Made by a program: the position numbers and the translations under genes. A stretch of 56,775 nt of DNA, taken from an uncultured Pelagibacteraceae bacterium (GTDB lineage Bacteria > Pseudomonadota > Alphaproteobacteria > Pelagibacterales > Pelagibacteraceae). This document shows, in pieces, positions 35,283-44,233 of the stretch (position 1 is its first letter; every line of letters starts with the position of its first letter). The stretch spans positions 1-56,775 of the forward strand of contig CACNJC010000008.1 in NCBI GenBank assembly GCA_902620585.1, given 5' to 3'. The notes beneath the pieces are model-generated. The model did not search any database, had not been told where the DNA came from, and was given only the letters and a program-made list of their open reading frames with translations.

Positions 35283-36152
35283 ATGAGTTGTAAAGTTTCT
35301 TTCATAGGTTTGGGAGTTATGGGCTACCCTATGGCAGGTTATATATCAAAAGGTGGTCATGATGTAACTGTTTATAATCGCACAAAATCAAAAGCAGAAA
35401 AATGGGTTAAAGAATATAAAGGTAAAATAGCTGATACACCTATGGATGCAGCTAAAGATTGTGATTTTATTTTCACATGTGTTGGAAATGATAATGATTT
35501 AAAAGAAGTTACTTTAGGTGAAAAAGGATTATTTAAAAATGCAAAAAAAGAGGCAATCTATATTGATAACACTACAGCCTCAGCAAATATTGCAAGAGAA
35601 CTTTATAAAGAGGCAAAAATAAAAGGATTTGATTTCTTAGATGCTCCTATATCTGGAGGACAAGCTGGAGCCGAGGGAGGAACCTTAACTGTAATGGTTG
35701 GTGGCGACGAAGCTCCATTTAAAAAAGCTGAACCTGTAATTGATTGTTATAGTAAAAAAATAAAATTACTGGGGCCTTCTGGAAGTGGACAGCTAACAAA
35801 AATGGTTAATCAAATTTGTATAGCTGGCTTAGTTCAAGGTTTATCTGAAGCTATAAATTTTGGAATGAATGCAGGATTAAATATGCATGATGTTATTGAG
35901 GTAATTTCTAAAGGCGCAGCACAATCTTGGCAAATGGACAATAGACACAAAACAATGATTGAAAACAAGTTTGACTATGGTTTTGCTGTTGATTGGATGA
36001 GAAAAGATCTAAAAATAGCAATGGATGAAGCAAAGAAGAATAACTCTCCCCTCCCTATAACTAAAGTCATTGATAATTATTATGCCGAAGTACAAAAGAT
36101 GGGTGGCCAAAGATGGGATACTTCAAGTTTAATCAAAAGATTTAGAAAGTAA
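35283..36152 (+). CDS. Beta-hydroxyacid dehydrogenase (3-hydroxyisobutyrate / tartronate semialdehyde reductase family)
   Basis: 289 residues. The N-terminal Rossmann domain starts FIGLGVMGYPMAGY and the cofactor-choosing loop is YNRTKSKAE (Arg-Thr suits NADP(H)). DAPISGGQAGAEGGTLTVMVGG is the substrate block and the catalytic Lys is in GQLTKMVNQ near residue 176. Family members oxidise 3-hydroxyisobutyrate or reduce tartronate or succinate semialdehyde; sequence alone does not decide. It is followed 3 bases later by a PNPOx-like gene. Confidence 0.82.
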   Translation: MSCKVSFIGLGVMGYPMAGYISKGGHDVTVYNRTKSKAEKWVKEYKGKIADTPMDAAKDCDFIFTCVGNDNDLKEVTLGEKGLFKNAKKEAIYIDNTTASANIARELYKEAKIKGFDFLDAPISGGQAGAEGGTLTVMVGGDEAPFKKAEPVIDCYSKKIKLLGPSGSGQLTKMVNQICIAGLVQGLSEAINFGMNAGLNMHDVIEVISKGAAQSWQMDNRHKTMIENKFDYGFAVDWMRKDLKIAMDEAKKNNSPLPITKVIDNYYAEVQKMGGQRWDTSSLIKRFRK

Positions 36153-36155
36153 AGT

Positions 36156-36755
36156 ATGCAACCAGCGTACTACGAAAACTTTGAGGAAATTCAAAAAAAA
36201 TTTTGGTCAATGTTAGATGATGCAGTAATTAACAGAAGTTCACCTTTTAGAATACCAGTATTTATTTGTGCTGATCAAAATGAAATTGATGGAAGGATAG
36301 TTGTTTTAAGAAAATCAGATAAAAACAATAATGTTTTACAATTTCATACCGACCTTAGATCTCCAAAAGTAAGTATTCTTAAGAAAAATAAAAATGCATC
36401 ATTAGTCTTTTATGATAAAGAGGAAAAAATTCAATTAAGAGTTAAAGTCACTTGTGAAATTAACAATAAAAATTTAGTAGCTGAAGAAGCCTGGAAAAAA
36501 ACTCAACATATTAGTAGACGATGTTACCTTACAGATGATGCACCCGGTACTACGTCAAAAAACCCAACATCCGGTATGATTTCAAAATTAGAAGATTTTG
36601 ATTATACGATGGAACAAAGTGAAAAAGGTTATGAAAATTTTACGGTGATCAAATGTAATATTAAATCTATTGAATGGTTGTACTTAGCTGCTAAAGGTCA
36701 TCGAAGAGCTATTTTTAATTTTGAAAATAAAAAGAGTAGTTGGTTAGTTCCCTAA
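36156..36755 (+). CDS. Pyridoxamine 5'-phosphate oxidase-like FMN-binding protein
   Basis: 199 residues with the split-barrel flavin-binding order: RIVVLRKSDKNNNVLQFHTDLRSPKVS (FMN-phosphate contacts), NASLVFYDKEEKIQLRVKV, and a C-terminal EWLYLAAKGHRRAIF. The domain belongs to the PNPOx-like clan, but the C-terminal R-x-H-x-R-like block of true PdxH is not evident, so I do not call it vitamin B6 synthesis. It probably oxidises or reduces a small molecule, or binds a flavin cofactor. It ends overlapping the convergent lyase-like gene by 12 bases. Confidence 0.72.
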   Translation: MQPAYYENFEEIQKKFWSMLDDAVINRSSPFRIPVFICADQNEIDGRIVVLRKSDKNNNVLQFHTDLRSPKVSILKKNKNASLVFYDKEEKIQLRVKVTCEINNKNLVAEEAWKKTQHISRRCYLTDDAPGTTSKNPTSGMISKLEDFDYTMEQSEKGYENFTVIKCNIKSIEWLYLAAKGHRRAIFNFENKKSSWLVP

Positions 36756-37562
36756 GTTTTTTGTAACTTTTTCTTTTGACGTTCCTAAATTAACTTCATC
36801 AAAATAAACTACCATATTTGGGTAATCTTTATCGCCATGTTCTCTTTTCCAGCCACTTACAAAAGTTTGATATATCCCGAAATCTAATCCAACACCCCTT
36901 TTGGTGTATGGTGTAATATTTTTTATATTTAAAGCCTCTAATACTAATTTACCATTCACCCAAACTTTTAAGTAACCATCTTCCTCTCTTGAATAGCGTG
37001 CATTAATTAAAATATCAGTCCATCTTCCTTTCATGTCATTAATTTTAATTCCTTTTTTCATTTCAACATATTCTCCACTCCACATTCTTCCGATTTCTAA
37101 CCATTGGTTGCTTCTGTCAGTTACCATCAAAATTGGTTTCCATCCTTTTTCGTAAAGTTGCATGAAGGTAGTTCTAACTGGAGCTACTGATTTATAATCT
37201 TGAGGTAGAAAAATTGAAGCTGAGTACCAATAATCCTTTTTTCCTTTTTGATAATCCTTAAATTGACCCTCAACTCTTTGTCTATCTTTTTTACAATCAT
37301 TATGACCCTCGTCTTTACCACAATCTCCTAATCGTACCTCAAATCTATATGATTTCTTTCCTGATCTTACAGGATGTCCATCTTTTAAATTTACTAAGTT
37401 AAAGCCATGTTTTTTTTTATGTGAGATAGTCTTTTTTTTTACTTGTGTGTTAGAGACATCCTTGCTGTTTTTCGCCTCTGCAAAAGAAAAGCTAATCACT
37501 AAAAAAATTGGAGTTAAAAATAATATTACTTTATTTTTTGTATTTTTTGTAATTAGCAACAT
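36744..37562 (-). CDS. Secreted polysaccharide lyase-like protein
   Basis: 272 residues. A signal peptide (hydrophobic 12-27, cleavage after about SFAEA) is followed by a Lys/His-rich linker and a jelly-roll domain with RFEVRLGDCG, YWYSASIFLP, FMQLYEKGWKP, GRWTDILINARYS, KVWVNGKLV and YFDEVNLG. These blocks match the heparin-lyase-like polysaccharide lyase family as I know it. It would act outside the cytoplasm on an acidic glycan, possibly the cell's own. The start overlaps the preceding carbonic anhydrase-like gene by 32 bases; no later start keeps the signal peptide. Confidence 0.7.
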   Translation of the reverse strand: MLLITKNTKNKVILFLTPIFLVISFSFAEAKNSKDVSNTQVKKKTISHKKKHGFNLVNLKDGHPVRSGKKSYRFEVRLGDCGKDEGHNDCKKDRQRVEGQFKDYQKGKKDYWYSASIFLPQDYKSVAPVRTTFMQLYEKGWKPILMVTDRSNQWLEIGRMWSGEYVEMKKGIKINDMKGRWTDILINARYSREEDGYLKVWVNGKLVLEALNIKNITPYTKRGVGLDFGIYQTFVSGWKREHGDKDYPNMVVYFDEVNLGTSKEKVTKNLGN

Positions 37563-38034
37563 AATGTTCAGCGTTTTCTTTAATACTTTTTATCTCTTCA
37601 TCTGTAACTTGCCTTACAATTTTGCCTGGACTTCCAAGCACTAAAGATCTTTCTGGGATTACTTTATTTTCAGTAACTAAAGCATTTGCTCCTATGATAG
37701 AATTTTTCCCTATCTTAGCTTTATTTAAAATCGTGCTACCTATTCCAATTAAACAATCATCTTCAATTACACATCCATGCAGCATTACTAAATGACCTAC
37801 TGTTACATTTTTTCCTATAATCGCTGGACAGCCTGGATCTGTGTGGACTACGCTGCCGTCCTGAATATTAGAACCTTCTCCAATTGTAATAGTTTCTACG
37901 TCTCCTCTGAGGGTTACATTGAACCAAATATTTGAATCTTTTTTTAAATCAACGTTACCTATTACGACCGCATTTGGGGCCACCCAACTGTTAGGGTTTA
38001 GTTTAGGTGTTTTGCCTTCAAAATCGTAAATCAT
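37531..38034 (-). CDS. Gamma carbonic anhydrase-like hexapeptide protein
   Basis: A 167-residue left-handed beta-helix protein of the YrdA/PaaY/gamma-CA group. Three His residues expected to bind zinc or iron are in VVHTDPG, VTVGHLVMLHGC, as in the family. NIWFNVTLRGD and GIGSTILNKAKIG are the other consensus blocks. Members may have carbonic anhydrase activity or act as coenzyme A thioesterase-like enzymes; the function here is open. It is divergent from the thioredoxin-like gene, 41 bases away. Confidence 0.82.
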   Translation of the reverse strand: MIYDFEGKTPKLNPNSWVAPNAVVIGNVDLKKDSNIWFNVTLRGDVETITIGEGSNIQDGSVVHTDPGCPAIIGKNVTVGHLVMLHGCVIEDDCLIGIGSTILNKAKIGKNSIIGANALVTENKVIPERSLVLGSPGKIVRQVTDEEIKSIKENAEHYVANYKKYKK

Positions 38035-38075
38035 AAAATTGCTGTATAATTAATTTATATTTCTTATAATATATT

Positions 38076-38633
38076 ATGACTTTAACTAAAACACCTATTT
38101 GTGACTTTGGAAAAATAGCTGTCGATTTTGAACTGAAATCTATTAATAACGAAACCATTTCACTAGAAAAAATTAAAGGAAATAATGGCACTTTAGTTAT
38201 GTTCATATGTAACCACTGTCCATATGTAAAAGCTATTATCAAAGAACTTGTCAAAGATTGTAAAGATTTAAAAAGAGAAGGAATTAATTCTGTAGCAATA
38301 ATGTCTAATGATACTCAAAACTATCCCGAAGACTCTTTTGACAAAATGATTGAATTTGCAAAAAAAAACAACTTTGGAGATTTACATTATTTAATTGATG
38401 AGACTCAAGAAGTTGCAAAAAAGTACGGAGCTGTATGTACACCAGATTTTTTTGGTTATAACAAGAATCTTGAACTTCAGTATAGAGGGAGAATTAGAGA
38501 GCTTAAAGATTTAAAGCCTTTAAAGGATGGAGAAAGTGATCTTAAACTAGCCATGAAAATGATAGCTCAAACTCAGAAAGGTCCGAACAAACAAATCCCA
38601 AGTATGGGCTGTAATATTAAATGGAAACAGTAA
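38076..38633 (+). CDS. Thioredoxin-fold peroxiredoxin-like protein
   Basis: 185 residues with an AhpC/TSA-type fold. FICNHCPYVKA (about residues 47-57) carries the Cys-x-x-Cys site, and GAVCTPDFFGYN has the cis-Pro loop. The family is abundant in marine and gliding bacteria but uncharacterised; a thiol-dependent redox role is likely. It overlaps the SGNH-type gene by 13 bases. Confidence 0.82.
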   Translation: MTLTKTPICDFGKIAVDFELKSINNETISLEKIKGNNGTLVMFICNHCPYVKAIIKELVKDCKDLKREGINSVAIMSNDTQNYPEDSFDKMIEFAKKNNFGDLHYLIDETQEVAKKYGAVCTPDFFGYNKNLELQYRGRIRELKDLKPLKDGESDLKLAMKMIAQTQKGPNKQIPSMGCNIKWKQ

Positions 38634-39925
38634 AATTTGATAATTTAAAATTTAAAAAGATAATTAAAATTATTATTATATCTTTATTAAGTTTTTTTTT
38701 GTTTTTAAGTTTTAGGTCTTCAATATTATTTTCAAATTATACAGCGGTTTTTTTAATTATCTATTTAATTTTCCAATTATTGATAATTTTAGGAATTTAT
38801 TTAAAAAATATTATCGTTTCAAATATTTTGATTTTAATAATAATTAATTTATTTATAACACCAATTTTTTTTAATATTACATTTGATATTCCTTATAGAA
38901 ATCCAAACACAATAAGTTTTTTAAAATGGGATATAAACGAAGATACTGGCTTTTCAAAACAAAAACACAAAATTACAACTGACCAGAAAGGAAATAGAGT
39001 AAATAAAGAAATTAATTACGTTGAAAAATCACAGGATACTCTTAGAGTTTTCACGATTGGGGGCAGCACAACTGAAGAAGAAGGAATGGACGATAGTTTA
39101 ACGTGGTCAAATAACTTAATTAAGCTACTTGAAAGCAGTAACTTGAATAATAAAAAAAATTACGAGATGATAAATCTTGGTATAGGTGGCTTGAGAACAG
39201 TTCATCATTACTTTACCCTTAAAAGAAATATTAAACTCAAGCCTGATTTAATAATCTTTTTAATAGGTGTTAATGATTGGAATTTTCATATTATTAATAG
39301 TGAAGAAAGTTTTTTATTTAGTAGTTTTGAAGTTCCTTTTGATTTTAGATCTTCACTTTTATACAAATTTTTTAATAAGAGTTACAAACAAATTTCAAAA
39401 AAAATTGATAACGTATTTGGTAAAAAAACAAATGTTCAAAATATAGAACTCAAAGATAATAATAAGATAGATAATCCTTATAATGACTTAATAAATATTC
39501 AATCTTCTTTAAAAAGAAAGATTGATAATTATACTGAAATTAATATTCATAAAGTTTCAGAAAGATATGTTTATTGGTTAAACAAAACCTCAAATTTTTG
39601 TGTCAAAAATGATTTAGATTGTATATTTGTAGATCAACCGACAGTATATAATCTTTTAGATAAAAATAAAAATATACAAAATAGAATATGGATGGATCCA
39701 CCTTTTCAAGATTATAAGATAAAACCCAATAATATGCTTAAAATTGCAAATCTTTACAATTCTTACCTGCAAGAAAATTTAAAAAGTAAAAATATTAAAT
39801 TTTGTAAACTCTCAGAAAAAATCAACAGCGATTCAAATAATTTTATCGATGATGTTCATTTTTCTCCTAATGGCTCTAAAAATGTTGCAAACTTTTTACA
39901 TAAATGTATAAGAAAATTATATTAA
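38621..39925 (+). CDS. Membrane-anchored SGNH/GDSL-type hydrolase
   Basis: 434 residues: about three hydrophobic segments in the first 90 residues, then an SGNH domain that begins at FTIGGSTTEEE (nucleophile Ser in GGST), with GVNDWNF (block III Asn) and DDVHFSPNGS (block V Asp-x-x-His). This type of protein often adds or removes acyl groups on surface sugars. It starts the plus-strand pair with a GT4 glycosyltransferase. Its A+T-rich, Lys/Asn/Ile-heavy composition marks the start of the surface-polysaccharide region. Confidence 0.75.
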   Translation: METVKFDNLKFKKIIKIIIISLLSFFLFLSFRSSILFSNYTAVFLIIYLIFQLLIILGIYLKNIIVSNILILIIINLFITPIFFNITFDIPYRNPNTISFLKWDINEDTGFSKQKHKITTDQKGNRVNKEINYVEKSQDTLRVFTIGGSTTEEEGMDDSLTWSNNLIKLLESSNLNNKKNYEMINLGIGGLRTVHHYFTLKRNIKLKPDLIIFLIGVNDWNFHIINSEESFLFSSFEVPFDFRSSLLYKFFNKSYKQISKKIDNVFGKKTNVQNIELKDNNKIDNPYNDLINIQSSLKRKIDNYTEINIHKVSERYVYWLNKTSNFCVKNDLDCIFVDQPTVYNLLDKNKNIQNRIWMDPPFQDYKIKPNNMLKIANLYNSYLQENLKSKNIKFCKLSEKINSDSNNFIDDVHFSPNGSKNVANFLHKCIRKLY

Positions 39926-39929
39926 ATAA

Positions 39930-41021
39930 ATGTTCTTAATTTCTACAAGAAATTTTCCTCCAGACCTTGGGGGAATACAAAACCTAATGGAGGGTTTATC
40001 TAATGCTCTATTAAATCATGGTCCAGTAAAGGTTTTTGCTGATAGCTTTGAAAATTCTGATAGCTATGATCAAAATTCTAAATTAAATATTCAAAGAGTC
40101 TCTGGTTTTAAGATTTTTAGAAAATATAGAAAGTCTAATCTTGTTAATGAATTTATTAAAAATAACGTTCTAAGAGCGGCTTTTTTTGATCATTGGAAAA
40201 GTATTGAAAACATTGAATTAGCATCATTGAAAAAAACAAAAACATTTTGTTTAATACATTCTAAAGAAATAAATCATTCCCTCGGTTCATTGCTTAACAA
40301 GCGAATGCTTAATGCGCTTAATAAAGCAAACTATGTGATTGCTAACTCGAATTTTACAAAGGGATTAGTTATAAAATCAGGATATAAAAAAGAAAATATT
40401 AGAGTTATTAACCCAGGATGTAATTATCCTATTAAAGTAAATAACGAGTCTAAGAATTTTGCTCAAAAAATTTATGATAATGCTCATCCTAAATTAATTA
40501 CAATCTCTAGATTAGATGGGAGGAAAAGCCACCGAAATATATTAATGACTATTAAAAATCTTTTACCTAAATATCCAAAGCTTAAATATGTTTCAATTGG
40601 AGATGGGGAAGAAAAAGAAAATCTCAGAAGTTTAAAAAAAGAGCTTGGTTTAACAGATGAGGTAAATTTCATTTATAAATCAACAGAACAAGAAAAATTA
40701 GCATTGCTAGAAAAATCAGATATTTTTGTTATGCCATCTGTAGTTCACAAGAAATCAATAGAAGGATTTGGTATAACTTTTATTGAAGCAGCCTCCTATG
40801 GAAAACCTTCAATTGGAGGAATTTTTGGTGGAGAGGCTGACGCGATACTCAATGGAAAAACTGGATATTTGTGTGATGGGAATGATTTAAATGCTATTCA
40901 TGAAACTTTAATAAAAGCCTTAGATAATGAGCATTACAAAAAACTTAGTGCAAATGCTCTCGAGTTCTCAAAAAATTTTAGTTGGGATAAAATTATTAAA
41001 AAATATATAGAATTAATTTAA
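39930..41021 (+). CDS. Glycosyltransferase, GT4 family
   Basis: A 363-residue GT-B enzyme. The N-terminal loop is FPPDLGGIQNLMEGL; the nucleotide-sugar half has TISRLDGRKSH, SIGDGEE and the Glu-x7-Glu motif in EGFGITFIEAASYGKPSIG. It retains anomeric configuration by family rule; donor and acceptor are unknown. It lies 4 bases after the SGNH gene and its end overlaps the convergent GT9 gene by 9 bases. A role in surface polysaccharide or LPS assembly is inferred from the neighbours. Confidence 0.85.
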   Translation: MFLISTRNFPPDLGGIQNLMEGLSNALLNHGPVKVFADSFENSDSYDQNSKLNIQRVSGFKIFRKYRKSNLVNEFIKNNVLRAAFFDHWKSIENIELASLKKTKTFCLIHSKEINHSLGSLLNKRMLNALNKANYVIANSNFTKGLVIKSGYKKENIRVINPGCNYPIKVNNESKNFAQKIYDNAHPKLITISRLDGRKSHRNILMTIKNLLPKYPKLKYVSIGDGEEKENLRSLKKELGLTDEVNFIYKSTEQEKLALLEKSDIFVMPSVVHKKSIEGFGITFIEAASYGKPSIGGIFGGEADAILNGKTGYLCDGNDLNAIHETLIKALDNEHYKKLSANALEFSKNFSWDKIIKKYIELI

Positions 41022-41945
41022 TCTTTTTTTAATTTCACCGATAACTCTTTCAACGCTTAATTCTGATAAATTGTTAACACTAATAGCTTTAAAATCAGAA
41101 TTTTCTATACTAACTTTTTTTGCTGAAGTATGGCTGCCAAAAAGAACTAATCCTTTTTTATTCAGGTGAGAAGCTATATGTGCTGGTCCCGTATCATTGG
41201 AGATAACAAATTTTGCATCACTAATTAAAGAAATTAACATTTTAATATCAATCGGCTCATTGTCTTTCAAAATTATTTTAGCATTTAGCTCGTAAGCCTC
41301 TTTTATCTCATTTGGCCCTGGAGCAACTAAAACTGAATAATTATTTTTATATTCTCTTCTTATTTTAGAAATTAAATCTTTAAAATATGGCCATTTTTTC
41401 TTTTGATGTTTTTTTGAACAAAAAGGAAAGATTAAAATATAATCTCTGTTAGTATACTGTTTAATTATTTCAGATAAATCACCTTTAGCCCAGCTTAAAT
41501 CAATATTTTTAATAAATTTTGTTGGAATTCCGCTTTTTTTGAGTTGTAATTCCATACGATCCAAAACAGGATAAACATCAAAATCTTTTTTAGTCTGGCC
41601 TGCTGATAATGTGGTTTCAGAAGAAGACCATTCCATTTTTCCCAAAATAAATCTCTTGTAAAACTTAGTTCTTTTAGAATTTTGTAAATCAAATACTTTA
41701 CTAAAGTTATATTTAGATAATAATTTTTTTAGATTATATAAAAAAAAAGGATTCCATCGTGGCAATCTTTTATCAATGATAACTCCATCTAAATAAGGAC
41801 ATTCAGACATAAAAATTGAGTAAGACTTGGAAGTTAATAGAAAAACTTTTCTATTTTTATAAAATTCTTTAATATCTTTTATAGCACCATTGGCTTGGAT
41901 CAGGTCGCCTAAAGATCCATGTTTGATTATTAATATGTTTGACAT
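41013..41945 (-). CDS. Glycosyltransferase, GT9 (heptosyltransferase) family
   Basis: 310 residues. IKHGSLGDLIQANGAIKDI at the start and VISNDTGPAHIASHL near residue 250 are the two landmark blocks of LPS heptosyltransferases, with IFPFCSKKHQKKKWP between them. It probably adds a sugar in the LPS core. It is divergent from the DUF6165 gene, 49 bases away. Confidence 0.86.
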   Translation of the reverse strand: MSNILIIKHGSLGDLIQANGAIKDIKEFYKNRKVFLLTSKSYSIFMSECPYLDGVIIDKRLPRWNPFFLYNLKKLLSKYNFSKVFDLQNSKRTKFYKRFILGKMEWSSSETTLSAGQTKKDFDVYPVLDRMELQLKKSGIPTKFIKNIDLSWAKGDLSEIIKQYTNRDYILIFPFCSKKHQKKKWPYFKDLISKIRREYKNNYSVLVAPGPNEIKEAYELNAKIILKDNEPIDIKMLISLISDAKFVISNDTGPAHIASHLNKKGLVLFGSHTSAKKVSIENSDFKAISVNNLSELSVERVIGEIKKRLN

Positions 41946-41994
41946 TGCAAAATATGCGTATATTTATAACCCTATTATAGTCAAAAAAATTAAT

Positions 41995-42390
41995 ATGAAT
42001 ACAAAATTAGACAAAATATTGACAGAAATTTCAGCTGGTGAATTAATAGATAAGATAACTATTTTAGAAATAAAAAAAGAAAAGATTACAAACAAAGACA
42101 AATTAGTTGAGATTGAAAAAGAACTATCGTCTTTAAACACTACCATGAAAAAGTTTATTCCTAATAATGCAGAAATTTCAGAATTTAAGAATAGATTAAA
42201 AGAAACTAACTTAAAACTTTGGAATATTGAAAATGGGACGAGATCATCTGAAAGAAATAAAGATTTTGGACCAAAATTTGTAGAACTTGCACGTGGGGTT
42301 TATAAGTATAACGATGAAAGAGCAAAGATAAAACTGACTATAAATAATTCTTTAGGATCAAATATTAAAGAAGTGAAACATCACGAATAA
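41995..42390 (+). CDS. DUF6165 family protein
   Basis: About 131 residues starting MNTKLDKILTEISAGELIDKIT. The GELIDKITILEIKKE block followed by an amphipathic helix-rich body and RDFGPKFVELARGVYKYNDERA-like tail is characteristic of DUF6165, a family of unknown function seen beside LPS glycosyltransferases. I reject a 35-codon upstream extension because it would overlap the divergent GT9 start region. No enzymatic motif is visible. Its stop lies directly next to the convergent nitrilase-family stop. Confidence 0.75.
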   Translation: MNTKLDKILTEISAGELIDKITILEIKKEKITNKDKLVEIEKELSSLNTTMKKFIPNNAEISEFKNRLKETNLKLWNIENGTRSSERNKDFGPKFVELARGVYKYNDERAKIKLTINNSLGSNIKEVKHHE

Positions 42391-43188
42391 TTAATTTATA
42401 CTAAGGCTTGGTATTTTAAACCTCAATTTTTTTGATAAACTTGGATCAATATTAGTAGTTATAACTCCCTCACCTTTTCCCATTTCTTTTATTATTTTTC
42501 CATCAGGTGAAATAATTAATGAGTGGCCATAAGTTTTTCTTCCATTGTAATGTGTTCCGCTTTGAGCTGGTGCAAATACGTAGCAAAAATTTTCGATCGC
42601 TCTTGCCTTCAGTAAGCTATGCCAATGTTTTTTTCCGGTAGTTTCAGTAAATGCTGAGGGTATTGATAAAAATAGAGAACCTTTCTGAGCTAAATTACGA
42701 TATAGATTTGGAAATCTCAAATCATAACATATGCTCATGCCAAGTTTGCCCCATGGTAATTTTGTAACGCAAAATTTTTTTCCCGGCGTAAAAGTTCCCG
42801 ACTCAAAGTATTTTTCTTTTTTACTTAATTTTGCGTCATACATATGAATTTTATCATAATAAGAATGAATTTTGCCTTTAAAATTAATCAATACTGATCT
42901 ATTAACTAGTTTTTTCTTTCCAGCTTTAGTGATTAATGAGCCTATTAAAATCCATTTTTTATATTTTTTTGCCAAAATCATCATTCCTTTTAGATAAATA
43001 TCTTGTTTCATTGGTTTACATATTTTAAGTAATTTTTTTTTATTTAAAGAAAAAATAGATGAGATTTCAGGTGTTAAAATAAAATCTGCATTTTGACTAA
43101 TTGCCTTTTTAATAAGCCTAGTAGTTTTAATTAGGTTTTGCTGAATACTGTCGTTAGATTTTAGTTGTATACAAGATACTCTGAACAT
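42391..43188 (-). CDS. Carbon-nitrogen hydrolase (nitrilase superfamily, Nit1-like)
   Basis: A 265-residue amidase. The catalytic triad is in place: Glu in LTPEISS, Lys in YYDKIHMYD and Cys in SICYDLRFP. GTHYNGRKTYGHSLIISPDG resembles the deaminated-glutathione amidase (Nit1) group, so repair of deaminated glutathione is a reasonable guess; a polyamine-related amide is possible because of its neighbour. The ATG at 43188 shares its first base with the SpeDE stop (TAATG); a 10-codon upstream extension in frame is discarded. Confidence 0.8.
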   Translation of the reverse strand: MFRVSCIQLKSNDSIQQNLIKTTRLIKKAISQNADFILTPEISSIFSLNKKKLLKICKPMKQDIYLKGMMILAKKYKKWILIGSLITKAGKKKLVNRSVLINFKGKIHSYYDKIHMYDAKLSKKEKYFESGTFTPGKKFCVTKLPWGKLGMSICYDLRFPNLYRNLAQKGSLFLSIPSAFTETTGKKHWHSLLKARAIENFCYVFAPAQSGTHYNGRKTYGHSLIISPDGKIIKEMGKGEGVITTNIDPSLSKKLRFKIPSLSIN

Positions 43189-44228
43189 TACTTCATTATA
43201 GATGAAGCAAAATTCCATTTACAGTCAAAACTTGGAATATAAGCACCTGAAAGTTTTACGTTACCAAAGCTTTTGTCTAAAACTTTACACCAATTCTCAA
43301 CTTGTTTTGGCTTTTTGTCGAAACTGCCAACTTGTGCTGTTATTACACCGCCTTTTTTTAAAATTCTTTTAAGACTTCTCATATTTTTTTTTGCTAGATC
43401 AATGCAATACTGATCATCATTAAGATCAACGAAAATTTTATCATATTTTGAGTCCTCAATTTCTTTGATACTTTTGAATGCATCCCCCCAAAAAGTTTTT
43501 ATTTTATTACTTTTTTTTACTTTTGAACAAACTTTAGGAAGATGACGGTAGCACACATCAACTATTTCTGGATCAAGCTCAAACCAATCAATGTAATTTG
43601 AATTGTTTTCTAAACATGCTCTAGCCACACCTCCATCACCTCCTCCAATAATTGCTACATTATTGTTTTTTTTGCTTAAATCAAAACCAGATTTAAAAAA
43701 ATTTGAGCTATAAATTTTTTCATCTTTTTCGGCAACTTGTATTTCGTGATCTATAAATAGTGCGTGTCCAAATTCTTCTAAATCCATAATCTCCACGAAT
43801 TGACCTGCTTTTGAGGTAAATTTTTCTAATACATCTTTGACTACATAGAATTTTTTTTGACCAGGAGTACTATATATGTCGTCATACAAACTAATGCTAC
43901 TTCTATCAAATGTATTAGTTACAACTCTTCTGTGATCTATTTCTTTTCTTAAAATTTTTAAAGCAACTTTTGGATTTACTTTTCCGCATGTGAAAAAATC
44001 AAAACTAATTACACTTTTCTCAGGAAATGTATGAAAACTAAAATGGCTTTCAGCTAATAAGGCTACTAAAGTAAAACCTTGCGGCTCAAATTTATGAGAA
44101 GCTACATTAAGAATTTGAACTTTAGCTGCTTTAGCAATTTTGTAAATTATCTTTTCGTAGAATTCAGGTTCGTAATCTTTTTTAACTCCTAGAAAGTCAA
44201 TCGTTATATGTTCTCCAACTTTTAACAT
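43188..44228 (-). CDS. Fused SpeD-SpeE: AdoMet decarboxylase-type domain plus spermidine synthase-type domain
   Basis: 346 residues in two parts. Residues 1-115 are a SpeD-type pyruvoyl proenzyme: Glu60-Ser61 is the self-cleavage site (AESHFSFHTFPE), with His66 and Cys81 (FFTCG) as the helper residues. Residues ~130-346 are an aminopropyltransferase with GQFVEIMDLEEFGHAL, GGGDGGVAR for decarboxylated AdoMet binding, ELDPEIVDV and FVDLNDD. Together they would make decarboxylated AdoMet and use it to extend a diamine, releasing methylthioadenosine. Some SpeD relatives have become ornithine or arginine decarboxylases, so the first domain could instead make the diamine. The genes for recycling methylthioadenosine lie immediately upstream. 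Confidence 0.87.
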   Translation of the reverse strand: MLKVGEHITIDFLGVKKDYEPEFYEKIIYKIAKAAKVQILNVASHKFEPQGFTLVALLAESHFSFHTFPEKSVISFDFFTCGKVNPKVALKILRKEIDHRRVVTNTFDRSSISLYDDIYSTPGQKKFYVVKDVLEKFTSKAGQFVEIMDLEEFGHALFIDHEIQVAEKDEKIYSSNFFKSGFDLSKKNNNVAIIGGGDGGVARACLENNSNYIDWFELDPEIVDVCYRHLPKVCSKVKKSNKIKTFWGDAFKSIKEIEDSKYDKIFVDLNDDQYCIDLAKKNMRSLKRILKKGGVITAQVGSFDKKPKQVENWCKVLDKSFGNVKLSGAYIPSFDCKWNFASSIMK

Positions 44229-44233
44229 AAAAA

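Noticed and set aside
41890-41994. 35-codon N-terminal extension of the DUF6165 protein
   Set aside because: It covers the start of the divergent GT9 gene and does not resemble the family, whose conserved block begins just after the ATG at 41995.
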